This document shows positions 8,150 through 15,353 of a DNA stretch of 27,112 nt, in pieces (within the stretch, counting starts at the first letter, position 1; each line of letters opens with the position of its first letter). The notes under the pieces were generated by a model. That model ran no database searches and had not been told where the DNA came from. It was given only the letters and a program-made list of their open reading frames with translations. Both the position numbers and the translations under genes were made by a program. The DNA comes from Candidatus Bathyarchaeota archaeon. GTDB lineage: Archaea > Thermoproteota > Bathyarchaeia > Bathyarchaeales > UBA233. The stretch is taken from the NCBI GenBank assembly GCA_004376975.1, contig SOJA01000072.1, positions 1-27,112 of the forward strand, written 5' to 3'.

Positions 8150-8582
8150 CTATTTTTCCTCCGTTTTTCAATGGATTTGGTCCAATTTTCTTTATTTGTT
8201 CAACCATATCCTTCACCGCAGCTGCAAACTTGTGTCCTTCACTTGCTGAAATCCACTCTAAACGCACACGCTCAGGTTCGATTCCGAACTGCTCTAAGAC
8301 TTTTCTTAAGAGCTTTATTCTTCTTAAAGCTTTAAAATTTCCGCTGATATAATGACAATCGGAAGGCAGGTGACATCCAGCAACCAAAACTCCATCCGCA
8401 CCATCCTTTAGCGCTTCTAAGATGAAGGACGGGTCTACTCTTCCACTACACATAACCCTTATAATCCTTATATTCGGAGGATACTGTATTCTACTTACGC
8501 CAGCCAAATCAGCGCCGGCATAAGCACACCAGTTGCAGAGGAAACCTATTATTTTAGGTTCGAACTCTTCTTTTCCACTCAT
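8142..8582 (-). CDS. mvhD: Hydrogenase delta subunit, stand-alone MvhD (module 1)
   Basis: 146 residues. MvhD carries electrons from the hydrogenase to HdrA. Visible are FLCNWCAYAGADLAGVSR (Cys16, Cys19), MCSGRVD (Cys45) and GCHLPSDCHY (Cys70, Cys76), all conserved in the family, and the C-terminal KKIGPNPL signature. Here it is a separate protein, whereas the other two copies in the window are fused to the end of an HdrA. Its ATG overlaps the stop of the hdrA remnant (ATGA), so it was probably coupled to a full hdrA in the past. The two positions that are selenocysteine in some archaeal VhuD proteins are ordinary Cys here. Confidence 0.94.
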   Translation of the reverse strand: MSGKEEFEPKIIGFLCNWCAYAGADLAGVSRIQYPPNIRIIRVMCSGRVDPSFILEALKDGADGVLVAGCHLPSDCHYISGNFKALRRIKLLRKVLEQFGIEPERVRLEWISASEGHKFAAAVKDMVEQIKKIGPNPLKNGGKIDE

Positions 8583-8884
8583 GCTCTTATTTCCTCCACT
8601 ATCGCAGCTTTAACCTGAGCTATTATCTCTTCATTAGTGAAATGTCCCAGTGTTATGGCTTTTGTTGGGCATGCTGTGCCACATACGCCGCATCCTTTGC
8701 ATAAGGCTTCGATTACGTGTGCAACTCGTTTTTCTTCTGCTTGTTCTTTCATTCAAATTGCACTGCAAGGACACAGAGATTCACAAATTCTACACCCACT
8801 ACATAAATCTTCGTCTACATTTGCCACAATTCCTTCCATTTCCAACGCTTTTTTTGAAAGTATTGTAGATTTTGGAATAGATGG
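8579..8884 (-). pseudogene. hdrA: C-terminal remnant of hdrA, interrupted by in-frame TGA
   Basis: Read on the minus strand, one frame gives SIPKSTILSKKALEMEG, then VANVDEDLCSGCRICE, then SLCPCSAI, a TGA at 8753-8755, then MKEQAEEKRVAHVIEALC, KGCGVCGTACPTKAI and a tail to the TGA at 8579-8581. This is the C-terminal two-[4Fe-4S] domain of HdrA, in the same order as the end of the two intact copies. Everything before it (N-terminal domain and FAD domain) is missing: an in-frame TAA sits at 8885-8887 and no HdrA coding was found further upstream. The frame and all eight cluster Cys are kept on both sides of the TGA. The usual Tyr in CPY is Cys. From the ATG at 8839 the first part would be 28 residues; from the ATG at 8752 the second would be 57 residues. 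Either a recent pseudogene, a sequencing error in a small ferredoxin, or two tiny proteins. Confidence 0.82.
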
Positions 8885-8956
8885 TTATCAATGAACAACC
8901 CATAGGACCGTAAAAAATGCAGAATAGGCTTATGGAAGTGAGAAGTCTTGGAAATT

Positions 8957-8976
8957 CTATCGAAAAAAATCGATAG
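8957..8976 (-). terminator. Perfect hairpin with T-rich loop after the sulfur operon
   Basis: Arms CTATCGA (8957-8963) and TCGATAG (8970-8976) pair perfectly around six bases, which read as T on the minus strand. It lies 22-41 bases past the dsrH stop and before the hdrA remnant. It could end the sulfur operon or mark the break where hdrA was lost. Confidence 0.4.
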
Positions 8977-8997
8977 TATGAAAATAAAGAGGTGGAG

Positions 8998-9300
8998 TTA
9001 GATGTTGACTATTCGCTCGTAGTTGAAGATTAGGTCTATGATTTCACCGTAGTCTAAGACTTTGATTTCTGAGTGAACTAGCTTCGTTAAGCCTCGTAAT
9101 TCAACATCTTTCTTGGCTGCAAATACGGGCACGCCGTGCCTCAGTGCTTCTACAAGCATTCCGTTTCCATTTTTTCCTCTGCATCCGAAGTAGACTGCGT
9201 CTTGCATAAGACAAATTCCAACTTCGCTGTCTTTGTGTTCCGAAGCAAGCTGTATACTCATCGGATCCGTGTCTGTCACAAAATAAAGTATTTTATCCAT
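8998..9300 (-). CDS. dsrH: DsrH/TusB-like sulfur relay protein
   Basis: 100 residues. The match is to the DsrH/TusB group, the smallest of the three DsrEFH (TusDCB) subunits: a short beta-alpha fold with a LMQDAVYF-type segment and a Cys (FGCRG, about residue 35). It is the last gene of the tusA-yeeE-dsrE-dsrF-dsrH row, in the standard E-F-H order. AGGTG lies 8 bases before the ATG at 9300, inside the end of dsrF. The known family partner role is passing sulfane sulfur as a persulfide. A DsrC acceptor was not found in the window. The call rests on fold pattern and context; divergence is high. Confidence 0.72.
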   Translation of the reverse strand: MDKILYFVTDTDPMSIQLASEHKDSEVGICLMQDAVYFGCRGKNGNGMLVEALRHGVPVFAAKKDVELRGLTKLVHSEIKVLDYGEIIDLIFNYERIVNI

Positions 9301-9310
9301 AAAACAACAC

Positions 9311-9646
9311 CTAAAATGTTAAGGTGGCATCAGCTTCAGCTATTGTGTTAAGGATTTCGCTGTGTCCCTTTACCGTAACAGCATCCACTAAATCTCCTTC
9401 GGTCAGTCCACGTTTTTCCAACGAATCTTTGTCTACGAGTACTGGAATTTCAGTTTCCTTCAGAAAACCCAAGTGGTGCTTGTAGAGTGTCATGTCAGTT
9501 TCCTTTAGGAACGCATACACGCTGTCCCCTATGGAGACGACTGTTGTTTCGGAAGCGCTGACTGCAACAGCCACTCGTAACCCTTCAGCTGGATAAAGAG
9601 AGCCGTGTGGCGGTTTCCTCAACATGACAACGATTTTTTTAGACAT
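9311..9646 (-). CDS. dsrF: DsrF/TusC-like sulfur relay protein
   Basis: 111 residues. The N-terminus KIVVMLRKPPHGSLYPAEGL matches the DsrF/TusC pattern (RKPPYG near the start, then a helix and a VxxIGDxVYAFL strand). No Cys is visible, so it is probably the structural partner of the DsrE-like protein rather than the sulfur carrier. AGGAG lies 9 bases before the ATG. The gene sits between the dsrE-like and dsrH-like genes with gaps of 15 and 10 bases, so all three are co-translated. DsrEFH forms a hexamer in purple sulfur bacteria; the same assembly here is inference. Confidence 0.75.
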   Translation of the reverse strand: MSKKIVVMLRKPPHGSLYPAEGLRVAVAVSASETTVVSIGDSVYAFLKETDMTLYKHHLGFLKETEIPVLVDKDSLEKRGLTEGDLVDAVTVKGHSEILNTIAEADATLTF

Positions 9647-9661
9647 ACTTTTTTCTCCTTC

Positions 9662-10009
9662 TTAAGAAATTACTAGAACTCTATCAGACTCTTCCACTAT
9701 GTCTGCAATGTCGGGTGTTCCAGCCCTCTTAGCGCCCTCGATGAAGGCTTTTGTCCCTCTTACAAGCATGCAGAGCGTGCACAAGCGAACATCTGCTCCT
9801 CTTGCTATTAACTCTCTGAACTGCTCCTCAATATTGGTCACGCCTGGAACTTTTTTTTGTCCTACTTTCACACAGTTAACCGCGTCCATGTAGCAGAAAA
9901 TCTTCACGTTCACGCCTTTGTCTAGGGCTGCTTTTGCTAGTTCGATCGTTGTTTCCGGACTTTCAGATTGGTAAGGTCCAGAAAAAAAGAGAAAGCTTAT
10001 TGTTGGCAT
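9662..10009 (-). CDS. dsrE: DsrE/TusD-like sulfurtransferase
   Basis: 115 residues with the DsrE fold: FLFFSGPYQSESPET strand and loop, a long helix, and the active segment LCTLCMLVRG with Cys77 and Cys80. The conserved Cys of this segment carries persulfide sulfur in known DsrE proteins. Two other Cys (39 and 46) are also present. GAGG lies five bases before the ATG, and the yeeE stop is one base upstream. Its place directly after the transporter and tusA suggests it receives imported or TusA-bound sulfur. Confidence 0.85.
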   Translation of the reverse strand: MPTISFLFFSGPYQSESPETTIELAKAALDKGVNVKIFCYMDAVNCVKVGQKKVPGVTNIEEQFRELIARGADVRLCTLCMLVRGTKAFIEGAKRAGTPDIADIVEESDRVLVIS

Positions 10010-10010
10010 G

Positions 10011-11078
10011 CTATCCTCTCATGAACATGATGTATGCTGTTACCCAACATCCTAGGATTATGAATATTCCGCCAAGTATACTGCTTAGCGCTAGTTGAGG
10101 TATACCGCTTAATATGTGGCCAATGTTACATGCTGTTCCGATGACAGCACCGATTCCCATGATCGATCCACCGATAAACTGCTGCAACAGCCGCTTCGCA
10201 TCTGGTGCTCTCATCTTGAACTCTCCAGCAATGACAGCGGCAACAGCAGCACCTAAAACTACGCCAATCACTAGAAACGTGAACCAGTTCAACATCCCGG
10301 AACCCAATCTGGGAAGTTGGCCAGTTATCAGTGCATCCAGAAAGCCGAACCATCCGCCAGAAATTCCCAAAGCATAATTCTGGAAATTCCAGAAGGCCAT
10401 CATACCGACGATTCCCACGGCGATACCAGTGATCCACCAATTCCATCCCATCTTGAAGATTTTTTCGTACAGTGTTCCTTCGGCCTTAGTTTCTTCGCTT
10501 CCGCGTTTCCATACTAGAACAACCAGTATGACAATAGCTATTATTACTGCGAAAATCAACGGGTCTAAACCGAAGACATTGGCTAGTGTTGGACTTGTGC
10601 TTCCTTCTTTGACTAAAGGTCCTGCGGTAACACCCAAGTCAGTTGTGGTTATTGCAGTGTTGGATTTGAGATATGAACTCAATTCCTTCAAAGCACCTCC
10701 GGAAGTCATTAGACCACCAATCATGAATCCCAGTAATGCGACGAAAGATCCCATCATGCCTTCTCCGACTCTGTAGGTGGTTCCGCTGGCACAACCTGCA
10801 GCTAAAACCATGCCAATACCAAAAACGAAACCTCCGAAAATCATTGATCCCCAGTATAATGCCTTTGGATTTAGTTGAATGTATCCCATTGTTGCCATGA
10901 GGTGGAACCCAATCATTTGAACAACTATTGCTATGACAACCGACTTGAGCAATGTGTATTCTTTCATCAGTATGATGTCCCTGAAGGCTGAGTTCATACA
11001 GAAGCGTCCACGTTGCAGTACGAAGCCAAAGATTATTCCCACTGCTAGACCAGCAAGCATTAATGATGTATCCGTCAA
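10011..11078 (-). CDS. yeeE: YeeE/YedE family sulfur-compound transporter
   Basis: 355 residues, strongly hydrophobic, with about nine or more membrane segments and an internal two-fold repeat. The N-terminal motif RGRFCMNSAFRD (Cys27), the GCASGT motif (Cys96) and a third Cys near 317 (TACNIGH) match the three conserved Cys along the pathway of bacterial YeeE, which takes up thiosulfate. The exact substrate here may be thiosulfate or another sulfane-sulfur compound. The start is a TTG at 11078 with GAGG 8 bases before it. tusA lies 13 bases upstream, the same pairing as yeeE with the TusA-like yeeD in bacteria. Confidence 0.9.
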   Translation of the reverse strand: MTDTSLMLAGLAVGIIFGFVLQRGRFCMNSAFRDIILMKEYTLLKSVVIAIVVQMIGFHLMATMGYIQLNPKALYWGSMIFGGFVFGIGMVLAAGCASGTTYRVGEGMMGSFVALLGFMIGGLMTSGGALKELSSYLKSNTAITTTDLGVTAGPLVKEGSTSPTLANVFGLDPLIFAVIIAIVILVVLVWKRGSEETKAEGTLYEKIFKMGWNWWITGIAVGIVGMMAFWNFQNYALGISGGWFGFLDALITGQLPRLGSGMLNWFTFLVIGVVLGAAVAAVIAGEFKMRAPDAKRLLQQFIGGSIMGIGAVIGTACNIGHILSGIPQLALSSILGGIFIILGCWVTAYIMFMRG

Positions 11079-11091
11079 GGTTATAGCCTCT

Positions 11092-11334
11092 CTACTTTAT
11101 TTTTATGAGTATTCTCCATTCGCTTGTTCCTGTTTTTTCGGTTTTTAGGACTTCGTGTCCGGTCTTTTCAACTGAGCGCGGTATTCGCTCCGCGGACAGA
11201 GGATAGTCAAGGAGAATTTCCAGTATTTCCCCTGACTTCATCTTCTTCATTTTCTTTTGAGTCTTTACGTCTGGGTACGGACACACCTCTCCTCTAACGT
11301 CTAAAGTGTCAGTTGGTTTCACATCTGAACTCAA
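11092..11334 (-). CDS. tusA: TusA/SirA-like sulfur carrier protein
   Basis: 80 residues, the typical size. The signature DVRGEVCPYPDVKTQ gives the persulfide-carrying Cys18 in CPxP, followed by the GEILEILLDYP strand. TusA proteins hand sulfur between transport, DsrEFH and acceptors. It is the first gene of the sulfur operon. The start is the TTG at 11334, placed 11 bases after AGGAG; an ATG at 11342 nearer the ribosome site runs into a stop after three codons and is out of frame. Confidence 0.92.
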   Translation of the reverse strand: MSSDVKPTDTLDVRGEVCPYPDVKTQKKMKKMKSGEILEILLDYPLSAERIPRSVEKTGHEVLKTEKTGTSEWRILIKIK

Positions 11335-11527
11335 TTTTTCATTTTCTCCTTTCCTTTCAGAACTAACCTTTTAGGGGCAGGCGTTTTTAAGCCTTTTGTG
11401 AGTAACAATCCAAATTATATGCCACATATAACGTAAACGTAAGTCATACATGGCACAAAGCGCGCGCCCTTCTGAAAACTATTCTTTAGAGGCATATATT
11501 GTGGTAAGAAAATTGTCGTGTACATGC
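11335..11527 (-). promoter_or_regulatory. Promoter region of the sulfur operon
   Basis: This 193-base gap separates hdrB of module 2 from tusA. On the minus strand two overlapping AT boxes (GTTATATG at about 11425-11432 and CATATAAT at 11414-11421) lie 80-100 bases before the tusA start, and a further box GGCTTAAAAACGCC near 11383-11396 forms an imperfect palindrome. A short direct repeat ACGTAA occurs twice at about 11431-11442. Any of these could position the transcript start. I see no gene here. Confidence 0.4.
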
Positions 11528-12403
11528 TCAACTGATCTTGTTTAGTACGCTGTCTACTCTTATTTTGTGGAATTCGGGGGCGAGTTCTTTTGGGTCTATT
11601 CCTAAGGCTAGGCTGAGGAGTTCAGTGTAGTGGAGCACTGGCATGTTATATTCTTCTTGGAACCTTGATTTTATCATTAGTTGCCCCATATCTAGTGTTA
11701 GGAAACAGAACGGGCAGAGGGTCGAAATGCAGTCGGCGCCTGCCTTAGTTGTGTTCACAAGTTTTTCCCGAGCGATCTTCAGTGCAAGATCATCAGCGTA
11801 ACCTCTTAAAAGCCCACCGCAACATTTCAGCTTGTTTCGATATTCAATGCTTGTTGCACCCAATGCTTCAATCAGATTGTCAAAGATGTGGGGACGTTCG
11901 GGATCATCGAATTTTAGAAGTTCGCTGGGTCTGAGCAAGTGGCATCCGGAAAACGAGGCTACTTTCAGTTTGCTCAATGGCTTGGAGATGCTTTGTTTAA
12001 TGCGTTCAACACCAATGTCATCCTTTAGTACCTGTAAGTAGTGTTTCACTTCTTTGCTGCCTTGGAATTCTTTTCCTGCCTTAGATAAGATTCTGTTCAC
12101 GTCTTCTTTTAGTTTTTCGTTTTCTTTCAACATGGTATTCGTCATAGCGAGTGATTCAAAGCAACCTGTGCACAACGTGACTATGTCTAGGTCAGCCTCT
12201 TCGGCTAGGCAAATGTTGTAGGCAGCTATCGATAAGCTGGTTTCGAAGTCTATGGACTGCACAGGTGGGGGCGCACAGCACGTCATGTTAGCCAGATCAA
12301 CAAGTTCAATTCCAAGCTTAGCTAGAGCTTTTCTTGCTGATACCTCATAATTTGGTTGACGAGCTGGTATAGTGCAACCTAGAAACAGAGCATAGCTTGT
12401 CAT
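11528..12403 (-). CDS. hdrB: Heterodisulfide reductase subunit B (module 2)
   Basis: 291 residues with two CCG domains: Cys10, CCA at 42-44, CTGC (78, 81); then Cys154, CCG at 194-196, CPFC (230, 233). All non-cubane cluster ligands are present; only the Gly of the first CCG motif is changed to Ala. It is clearly homologous to copy 1 at 6712-7593 but much more diverged than the hydrogenase subunits are from each other, so the two HdrB may act on different substrates. The ATG overlaps the hdrC stop by 4 bases. It is the last gene of the mvhG-mvhA-hdrA-hdrC-hdrB operon. Confidence 0.93.
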   Translation of the reverse strand: MTSYALFLGCTIPARQPNYEVSARKALAKLGIELVDLANMTCCAPPPVQSIDFETSLSIAAYNICLAEEADLDIVTLCTGCFESLAMTNTMLKENEKLKEDVNRILSKAGKEFQGSKEVKHYLQVLKDDIGVERIKQSISKPLSKLKVASFSGCHLLRPSELLKFDDPERPHIFDNLIEALGATSIEYRNKLKCCGGLLRGYADDLALKIAREKLVNTTKAGADCISTLCPFCFLTLDMGQLMIKSRFQEEYNMPVLHYTELLSLALGIDPKELAPEFHKIRVDSVLNKIS

Positions 12404-12918
12404 GGCATTCCCTCCTTTTTCTGCTGAAACTTATCAAACGCTGTGCCCGAAAGAATTTTTCTCAAAGCGTCCACGCCAATTGGTTGAAGAGGAGGTAAGC
12501 CGATGGTGGATCTTTTTTGTTCCATGAATTTGGAGATTTTGCCTATGCGACCATCGTTTATGATGGCAGAGGCAAATTCCGAATAGAGATTTGGGATGTA
12601 CCCTTTCTCGAAAGCTATGTTCCTTAGGGCATAAATCACGTCGGCTATTTCGACTTTTTGAGGACATCGTTCTTGGCAATTGTAGCATGAACAGCATAGC
12701 CATATGGAGTCGCCAGAGAGAACTTCTTCTTTCTCTCCTAACAGAGACAGTTTGATCACTTCTCTAGGGTTAAACTTGTCAGTGATTTTAGCTACTGGGC
12801 AACTGCTAGCACAGGTTCCACACTGATAGCATGAAGTTATAGTTTCTCCTCCTAGTCGACTTGTAATAGTATCGGAAAAAGCTAGATCGGTTGTCATTTC
12901 CTCTTTCCCGCAATTCAT
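12400..12918 (-). CDS. hdrC: Heterodisulfide reductase subunit C (module 2)
   Basis: 172 residues. The [4Fe-4S] motifs are Cys30, 33, 36, 40 (CYQCGTCASSCP) and Cys75, 78, 81, 85 (CSCYNCQERCP region). It carries electrons between the HdrA-MvhD fusion and HdrB. Two starts are possible: the ATG at 12918, 14 bases after the hdrA stop, or the ATG at 12897, which has GAGG three bases before it. The longer form is given. An extra Cys at residue 3 exists only with the longer start. Confidence 0.92.
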   Translation of the reverse strand: MNCGKEEMTTDLAFSDTITSRLGGETITSCYQCGTCASSCPVAKITDKFNPREVIKLSLLGEKEEVLSGDSIWLCCSCYNCQERCPQKVEIADVIYALRNIAFEKGYIPNLYSEFASAIINDGRIGKISKFMEQKRSTIGLPPLQPIGVDALRKILSGTAFDKFQQKKEGMP

Positions 12919-12932
12919 ACTAACTCATCTCT

Positions 12933-15353
12933 CTATTGATCACCCATCAACTGTAGTTGTCCCAGTTTCTCTAGTCTTTCAGTCATTATCTGCGCAGCTT
13001 CAGCGAACTTGTCTCCTTCGATATACACCATGTTAAAAATTTCCAACCTCTCCGGTTCTACGCCGTATTCCTTGAGCAACACTTTGGCAAGCTTCACCTT
13101 CTTTTCAGCTTTCTGAACCCCTGTCTCATAATGACAACCGTCGCTTTTACATCCCACAACCATCACTCCTTGGGCACCTGTTTTGAAAGCTTCGAAGAAT
13201 TGGTGAATCTGCAGAATACCAGTGCAAGGAACTTTCATCACCCTTACATTAGCAGGATACCTCATCATAGCCATACCTGAAGAGTCCACAGTTGCGCCGC
13301 CACACTCCGAACAGCAGATAGCAAGTACCAAGGGTTTTGCCGTTCCGTTTACAGACATAAGTCCTTTCATCTGAGCAAGCATCTGATTTGGTCTCGAATG
13401 TCTAAGCTCAATAGCGCCAACAGGACATGTTCCCACGCAAATACCACAGCCTTCACATAAAAGATCAGATATCTTAGCCACAACGTGTCCTTCAGTTGTC
13501 TCCTCTAGGCCTATTGCGCCGTAAGGACAAGTGACTGGACAGAATTCACAGTCGCCACAATATTCTTCGTTGACTACAGCAGTTCTCTGATCTTTAACTA
13601 TCTTGCCGGCGGTCAGGAACTTCGCAGCTTTTAAAGCTGCTGAATGGGCATGCAAGGAAGTTGTAGGCGCATCCTTCGGGAAGGTTGCTCCTCCGCAAAG
13701 GTATATTCCTCTCAGTTTGGTCTCTGTTGGTCTCAGCTTGGCGTTGTACTCCTTGAAGAAGCCATCTTGTTCTAGGTCAATGCCTAGAATCTCTGCAAGT
13801 TCTTTTGTGCCATCAGCTGGCACCATTGCTGGGGCTAACACCACTATGTCAGCTTTTAACTCGAGGAATCTTTTGAGAAGAGAGTCCTCAACGTCAACGA
13901 TTAGCTTACCCGTGTCTGGATCCCGCCAGATTTCGGTTGGTCTACCTTTGACGAACTTTACTCCTATCTCCCTGGCTCGTTCATAGTAATCTTCGTGTTC
14001 TCTCCCGGTGGTTCTTATGTCTATGTAGCATATTGTAACGTCTGCGTCAGGATACGTAGATTTGATCAAAGAGGCATGTTTCAGAGAGATCATACAGCAG
14101 ATGCTTGAGCAATATGTATTCCATCGTTTATCTCTGGAACCCACACATTGTATCATAACGATTTTCTTAGCTGGCTTGTTATCTGAAGGTCTCTTAATGG
14201 CTCCATTTGTGGGGCCAAAGCCGTCTATCATTCTGGCAAGTTCAAGATTAGTTATGACATCTGGATAGTCACCGTAGTGATACTCTTTTATGACACTGGA
14301 ATCATACTCTTGGAACCCTGTAGCGACTATTATGGCGCCAACATTAAGCATTACCCTTTCAGTTTTCTGATCCAAATCAATAGCCTTTGTTGGACAAGCC
14401 TCGACGCATTTGGCACAATCATGGAATTTGCAGGCACTACTGTCGATAACGTAGATAGAGGGATGAACGTTAGGAACATTTATGTAAATAGCTTTACGGG
14501 TTTTCAGTTTTGCATTGTATTCATCTGGTACTTCCACAGGACAAACAGTTGTGCACGCGTCGCATCCAACACACTTCGTTTCATCAACGTATCTCGGTTT
14601 CCTTTCTATTGTAACCTTGTAGTTCCCAGGAACTCCTTCAACACTCACGGCTTCTGAGTTGGTGAGTATGTTCAAGCCGGGAATTTCGCTGAAACCAGAA
14701 CGATATACACACTTCCGAGACGTGTGGGTAATCGTTTTTACATCGGAAGCTGGAGACTGTATACAGATGGCACAATCGTCCGTTGGAAAGAATCGGCCTA
14801 CACGAGCAGCCAAACCCCCAAGAAACGGAGTTTTCTCAATCAAATTCACTTCGAATCCTAAATCTGTCAAATCTATAGCTGCTTGCATGCCAGCGATGCC
14901 TCCGCCTATTATCAAGGCAGATCTGAGTGCTGGAAACTCTAGTTTCTGTAGGGGTTCGAGGAGTTTAGCACGTTCTATGGCGGCATGGAGCATGGCTTTA
15001 GCTTTTTCTGTAGCTTCGGATGGTGTATCTCGATGGGGCCAGGCACAATGGTCTTTGATGTCTATGACTTCAACCAAGTATGGATTGAGTCCAACTTCTT
15101 CAACCGCTTGGACGATGTTAACTTCACCTAGTTTGGAGAAACTTTCTGCGACAACAACTCTGTTTATTTTTCCAGCTTTAATAGCGTCCAAAATGGCTTG
15201 CAGTCCTTTGCCACGCCAAAACTCGCTGCTTCTCGCGATGAGAGTTACGCCTGAAACTTTCTTCACGTAATCGGTCAGAGCATTGAAGTCCAAGATATTG
15301 GAGAGTTGGTTTCCGCAGTCAGACAGGAATACTCCAACTTTAGCTTCGTTCAT
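12933..15353 (-). CDS. hdrA: HdrA-MvhD fusion, flavin electron-bifurcating subunit (module 2)
   Basis: 806 residues. Order: N-terminal HdrA domain (1-135), FAD domain starting with GGGIAG (about 150-155), DCAICI (193-198), an inserted ferredoxin domain (Cys261, 264, 267, 271 and Cys308, 313, 316, 320), QCVGSR and CSSICC (402-420), C-terminal ferredoxin domain (Cys599, 602, 605, 609 and Cys633, 636, 639, 643), and an MvhD domain (about 673-800; Cys680/681, 684, 710, 735, 740). HdrA holds the FAD that bifurcates electrons to ferredoxin and HdrBC. Oddity: the N-terminal domain has SDCG in place of the usual CHCG, and the later Cys of the MCS and CTP-type motifs are also gone, so the N-terminal cluster is probably not bound. 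The start overlaps the mvhA end by 14 bases. Confidence 0.94.
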   Translation of the reverse strand: MNEAKVGVFLSDCGNQLSNILDFNALTDYVKKVSGVTLIARSSEFWRGKGLQAILDAIKAGKINRVVVAESFSKLGEVNIVQAVEEVGLNPYLVEVIDIKDHCAWPHRDTPSEATEKAKAMLHAAIERAKLLEPLQKLEFPALRSALIIGGGIAGMQAAIDLTDLGFEVNLIEKTPFLGGLAARVGRFFPTDDCAICIQSPASDVKTITHTSRKCVYRSGFSEIPGLNILTNSEAVSVEGVPGNYKVTIERKPRYVDETKCVGCDACTTVCPVEVPDEYNAKLKTRKAIYINVPNVHPSIYVIDSSACKFHDCAKCVEACPTKAIDLDQKTERVMLNVGAIIVATGFQEYDSSVIKEYHYGDYPDVITNLELARMIDGFGPTNGAIKRPSDNKPAKKIVMIQCVGSRDKRWNTYCSSICCMISLKHASLIKSTYPDADVTICYIDIRTTGREHEDYYERAREIGVKFVKGRPTEIWRDPDTGKLIVDVEDSLLKRFLELKADIVVLAPAMVPADGTKELAEILGIDLEQDGFFKEYNAKLRPTETKLRGIYLCGGATFPKDAPTTSLHAHSAALKAAKFLTAGKIVKDQRTAVVNEEYCGDCEFCPVTCPYGAIGLEETTEGHVVAKISDLLCEGCGICVGTCPVGAIELRHSRPNQMLAQMKGLMSVNGTAKPLVLAICCSECGGATVDSSGMAMMRYPANVRVMKVPCTGILQIHQFFEAFKTGAQGVMVVGCKSDGCHYETGVQKAEKKVKLAKVLLKEYGVEPERLEIFNMVYIEGDKFAEAAQIMTERLEKLGQLQLMGDQ

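Noticed and set aside
8753..8755. Selenocysteine at the in-frame TGA of the hdrA remnant
   Set aside because: The site follows CPCSAI and does not align to a Cys in HdrA; MvhD nearby uses plain Cys at its Sec positions, and the gene is truncated. Kept only as something to test.
14659..15270. Long plus-strand frame of 203 codons
   Set aside because: Antisense shadow of the HdrA-MvhD gene, which has clear FAD and FeS motifs; the shadow has no recognisable motif.
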